From Cercis canadensis (Eukaryota > Streptophyta > Magnoliopsida > Fabales > Fabaceae), in contig QAOA01002849.1 of NCBI GenBank assembly GCA_003255065.1, positions 483,246 to 547,245 on the forward strand: a stretch of DNA of 64,000 nt, given 5' to 3'. Made by a program: the position numbers and the translations under genes. Shown here piece after piece: positions 61,893 through 64,000 of the stretch (the stretch's first letter is position 1; each line of letters begins with the position of its first letter). Below the pieces are notes generated by a model, which saw only the letters and a list, made by a program, of their open reading frames with translations, was not told the DNA's origin and ran no database searches.

Positions 61893-63875
61893 TCATGATG
61901 CAATACTGGCAGAAGACTTCAATTTCTTAGGTGGTGGGTTTCCTCCAGACAAAAGCACATACAAATAAAAGCACAGCATTGCAGAACTGCAAACAAAAAA
62001 TCGACGCATGCATGAGTCAGACCAGAATCATGACTCTTAGCCACTAAAGGGGAAAAAAAAAAGGTAATTTTTAAACCACCAAAATAATATCAATAACGAA
62101 AAATTTAGAAGCAAAGTATTGAGGTACCTAATAATAGCATTAAATCCGGTCGGAAATGCTATCTTTGCCTGCATCCAGATAATCTCATAAGTATAATAAC
62201 GAAACTAGTTAAAGGATGAGGGCAGTCTTTGTCTAAATAGATGTATTACCAATGAGTAGGCTTGCAAGTTCTTCCAGATAAGGACCCCTGACAGTGCTGC
62301 AAAATTAGGAGAGAAGNTATTGAGGTACCTAATAATAGCATTGAATCCGGTCGGAAATGCTATCTTTGCCTGCATCCAGATAATCTCATAAGTATAATAA
62401 CGAAACTAGTTAAAGGATGAGGGCAGTCTTTGTCTAAATAGATGTATTACCAATGAGTAGGCTTGAAAGTTCTTCCAGATAAGGACCCCTGACAGTGCTG
62501 CAAAATTAGGAGAGAAGATAAGAAATGAAAAAATATTTATCTTAATAATAAAGCATGCTGCAAGTTTTTTTATTTTTTTTTTATTTTTCTCCCAAGACAA
62601 AATATGTCTTAATTAAGATGAAATCATATACCTGCTTGTCCTAGAATGAATGGCAAACTGGATTTTCCTTGCCTCCAGACCTTCAAGCTAATGGTGCTGA
62701 GGAATAGTAAAGCACCTCCAAAGAGCACACCATTGCTCAGTGTTGCCGGACTCCTTGAGAAAATAAATCCAATAATCCCCCCACTTAGAACAAATCCACC
62801 TATGACAAGAAAAGAACACAGATGATACTTTACATCTTTGTGCGAAGACGGCAATATGGCATAATGTATCACTTCTTGATATTATTGATGTTACACTCAA
62901 AAGATCACCCAGAAAAACTCTAACAACCTCTTGGACATGACATGTTTTTTTTAAATTATCATAATTAACGATGAAGGGTAAATAAGCCAACCTTTATAAT
63001 GCTCCCGTTCATTAACCCCCACTTGGGGTAAATCAATTGACGGTATCATTTAAAGATTTCCTACATAATTCTACAACCTCCTCTGAACAGGAGTTAGGAC
63101 CATTTCCCTTCCCCATCTGTCATTAAAAATAAGCATACAAGATTTCCCATCAGTTAATCAATAACAGATACTAAATGACAATTTTAAAAGACGAGACACT
63201 CACTTACACTTAAATTTCATTTTAATATGCTCTTGCAAAAATTTAGCGTTATATAATTCTGTCAACATGAATTTCATACAGAAGATACTCTGGGTTATTT
63301 CTTATGAGGTCTGCTTAAGTTATTAAGTTGTTTGAGGGCACAAATATTTAATAATTTGAGTACAAACACCAAAAAGGGGAAATAATTTTTCAAAAAAAAA
63401 AGGAGAGAGAGAGAGGATGACAGAGAGGTTTATAAGGGAAAAAAGTACCGGTTTATTTGTATCAACCAGAACTAAGAAGTGTTAACACCTCCCAAAAGAT
63501 GACATATTTCTGTCCATTTATATGAATGGATGGAAAAAGCAAAACAGTGGTTGATAAACCTTTGATAGGCTTTTATCAGTAAATACCAAATGTAAATGCA
63601 ACATACATAATCCATACACCTAAGATGCAAATTATCAAGCAAGGAACACTTACCAAAGGGAATGCCTAAACAAAAATCATGAATTTTGGCTGTCCTTCTC
63701 TGTTCTGGCACAGTCTCGCTAATCCCTGTCTTTACAGCATCATGGTCTTCTATAGTTGAATATGACTTTTGCTTTTCTTCAACATGCAATTTTGACTTAT
63801 CAGTTGTATAACTTGGTGTATTTTTTGCATCAGAACCAGCAGTATCTGTGCCACGCCCCTCGAGACTCATAACAA
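61893..63875 (-). CDS. FAX1: Plastid fatty-acid exporter, FAX1-like (5' exon beyond right edge)
   Basis: Tmem_14-family membrane protein. FAX1 of Arabidopsis exports fatty acids across the plastid inner envelope. Exons read here are 63654-63875, 62632-62799, 62451-62497, 62128-62168 and 61893-61986, in consistent phase. An acidic/Lys-rich segment leads to KIHDFCLGIPFGGFVLSGG. About four hydrophobic helices follow (e.g. LFGGALLFLSTISLKVW, ALSGVLIWKNFQAYSL, SAMLCFYLYVLLSGG), and the tail is NPPPKKLKSSASIAS. The exon at 63654-63875 begins in mid-codon, so an upstream exon, presumably with the transit peptide, lies beyond the window. The 47-bp and 41-bp exons are each present twice (62451-62497 and 62250-62296; 62329-62369 and 62128-62168) because of a duplication split by an N. 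Using all four would break the frame, so one pair should be ignored. Confidence 0.93.
62117..62517. repeat. 200-bp duplication split by a single N inside the FAX1-like gene
   Basis: Copy 1 (62117-62316) and copy 2 (62318-62517) both start TATTGAGGTACCTAATAATA and differ at two positions. Base 62317 is N. The unit contains two complete exons and the intron between them. Confidence 0.93.
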
Positions 63876-64000
63876 CTGATAACTATATCAGACATGCTTC
63901 CTGTTTAGTATCTTTATCAAATAATTGCTCTACTAGACTTTAATTTAACGAAAATAAATTATTCATGCAGGTTTTTCTGCATAAATTTCTAGCACTCTGT

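Overview
The window is nuclear DNA of a flowering plant, most likely a eudicot. Its genes have many GT-AG introns, the intergenic DNA is AT-rich, and plant-type retroelements, SINEs and MITEs are scattered through it. Four isolated N characters (11171, 11673, 56039, 62317) show it comes from a draft assembly. All exon boundaries below were read by eye from splice signals, codon phase and protein-family resemblance. No alignment or database search was run.

Layout, left to right: (1) 1-8674, minus: the N-terminal about 1121 residues of the chromatin remodeller INO80; its C-terminal part lies beyond the left edge. (2) 9.0-16.8 kb: AT-rich spacer, then a hAT-like DNA element split by a decayed Ty1/copia retrotransposon. 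(3) 17060-19735, plus: a penta-EF-hand calcium-binding protein of the CML48/49/50 type. (4) 20926-24235, minus: a secreted alpha carbonic anhydrase. (5) 26680-29729, plus: translation initiation factor eIF3 subunit e. (6) 30855-40084, minus: a large TPR plus J-domain co-chaperone with an 870-residue low-complexity N-terminus. One of its introns carries two SINEs and a head-to-tail pair of LTR-like units. (7) 43669-44936, plus: a 134-residue acidic protein I do not recognise. (8) 45833-48757, minus: a CKX1-like cytokinin dehydrogenase. (9) 48.8-61.9 kb: a 13 kb stretch with no gene I can support, holding a MITE and two large tandem duplications. (10) 61893-63875, minus: a FAX1-like plastid fatty-acid exporter whose transit-peptide exon lies beyond the right edge.

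The genes are not an operon or a pathway; they are independent eukaryotic transcription units. The order is still informative. From memory, INO80, eIF3e and FAX1 are immediate neighbours on Arabidopsis chromosome 3, and CKX1 and the TPR/J-domain gene are neighbours on chromosome 2. This window interleaves both sets, as expected for an ancestral block that Arabidopsis duplicated and then fractionated.

The strongest second-look items are: two tandem duplications split exactly by a single N, one of which duplicates two exons of the FAX1-like gene and is probably an unmerged allelic overlap; the unrecognised conserved-looking 134-residue protein; a very short TRIM-type element inside INO80; the LTR-LTR tandem; two families of fold-back MITEs; a GC-AG intron in INO80; and a PGH in place of PGQ in the cytokinin dehydrogenase. 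I found no CRISPR, prokaryotic defence or other novel multi-gene system.
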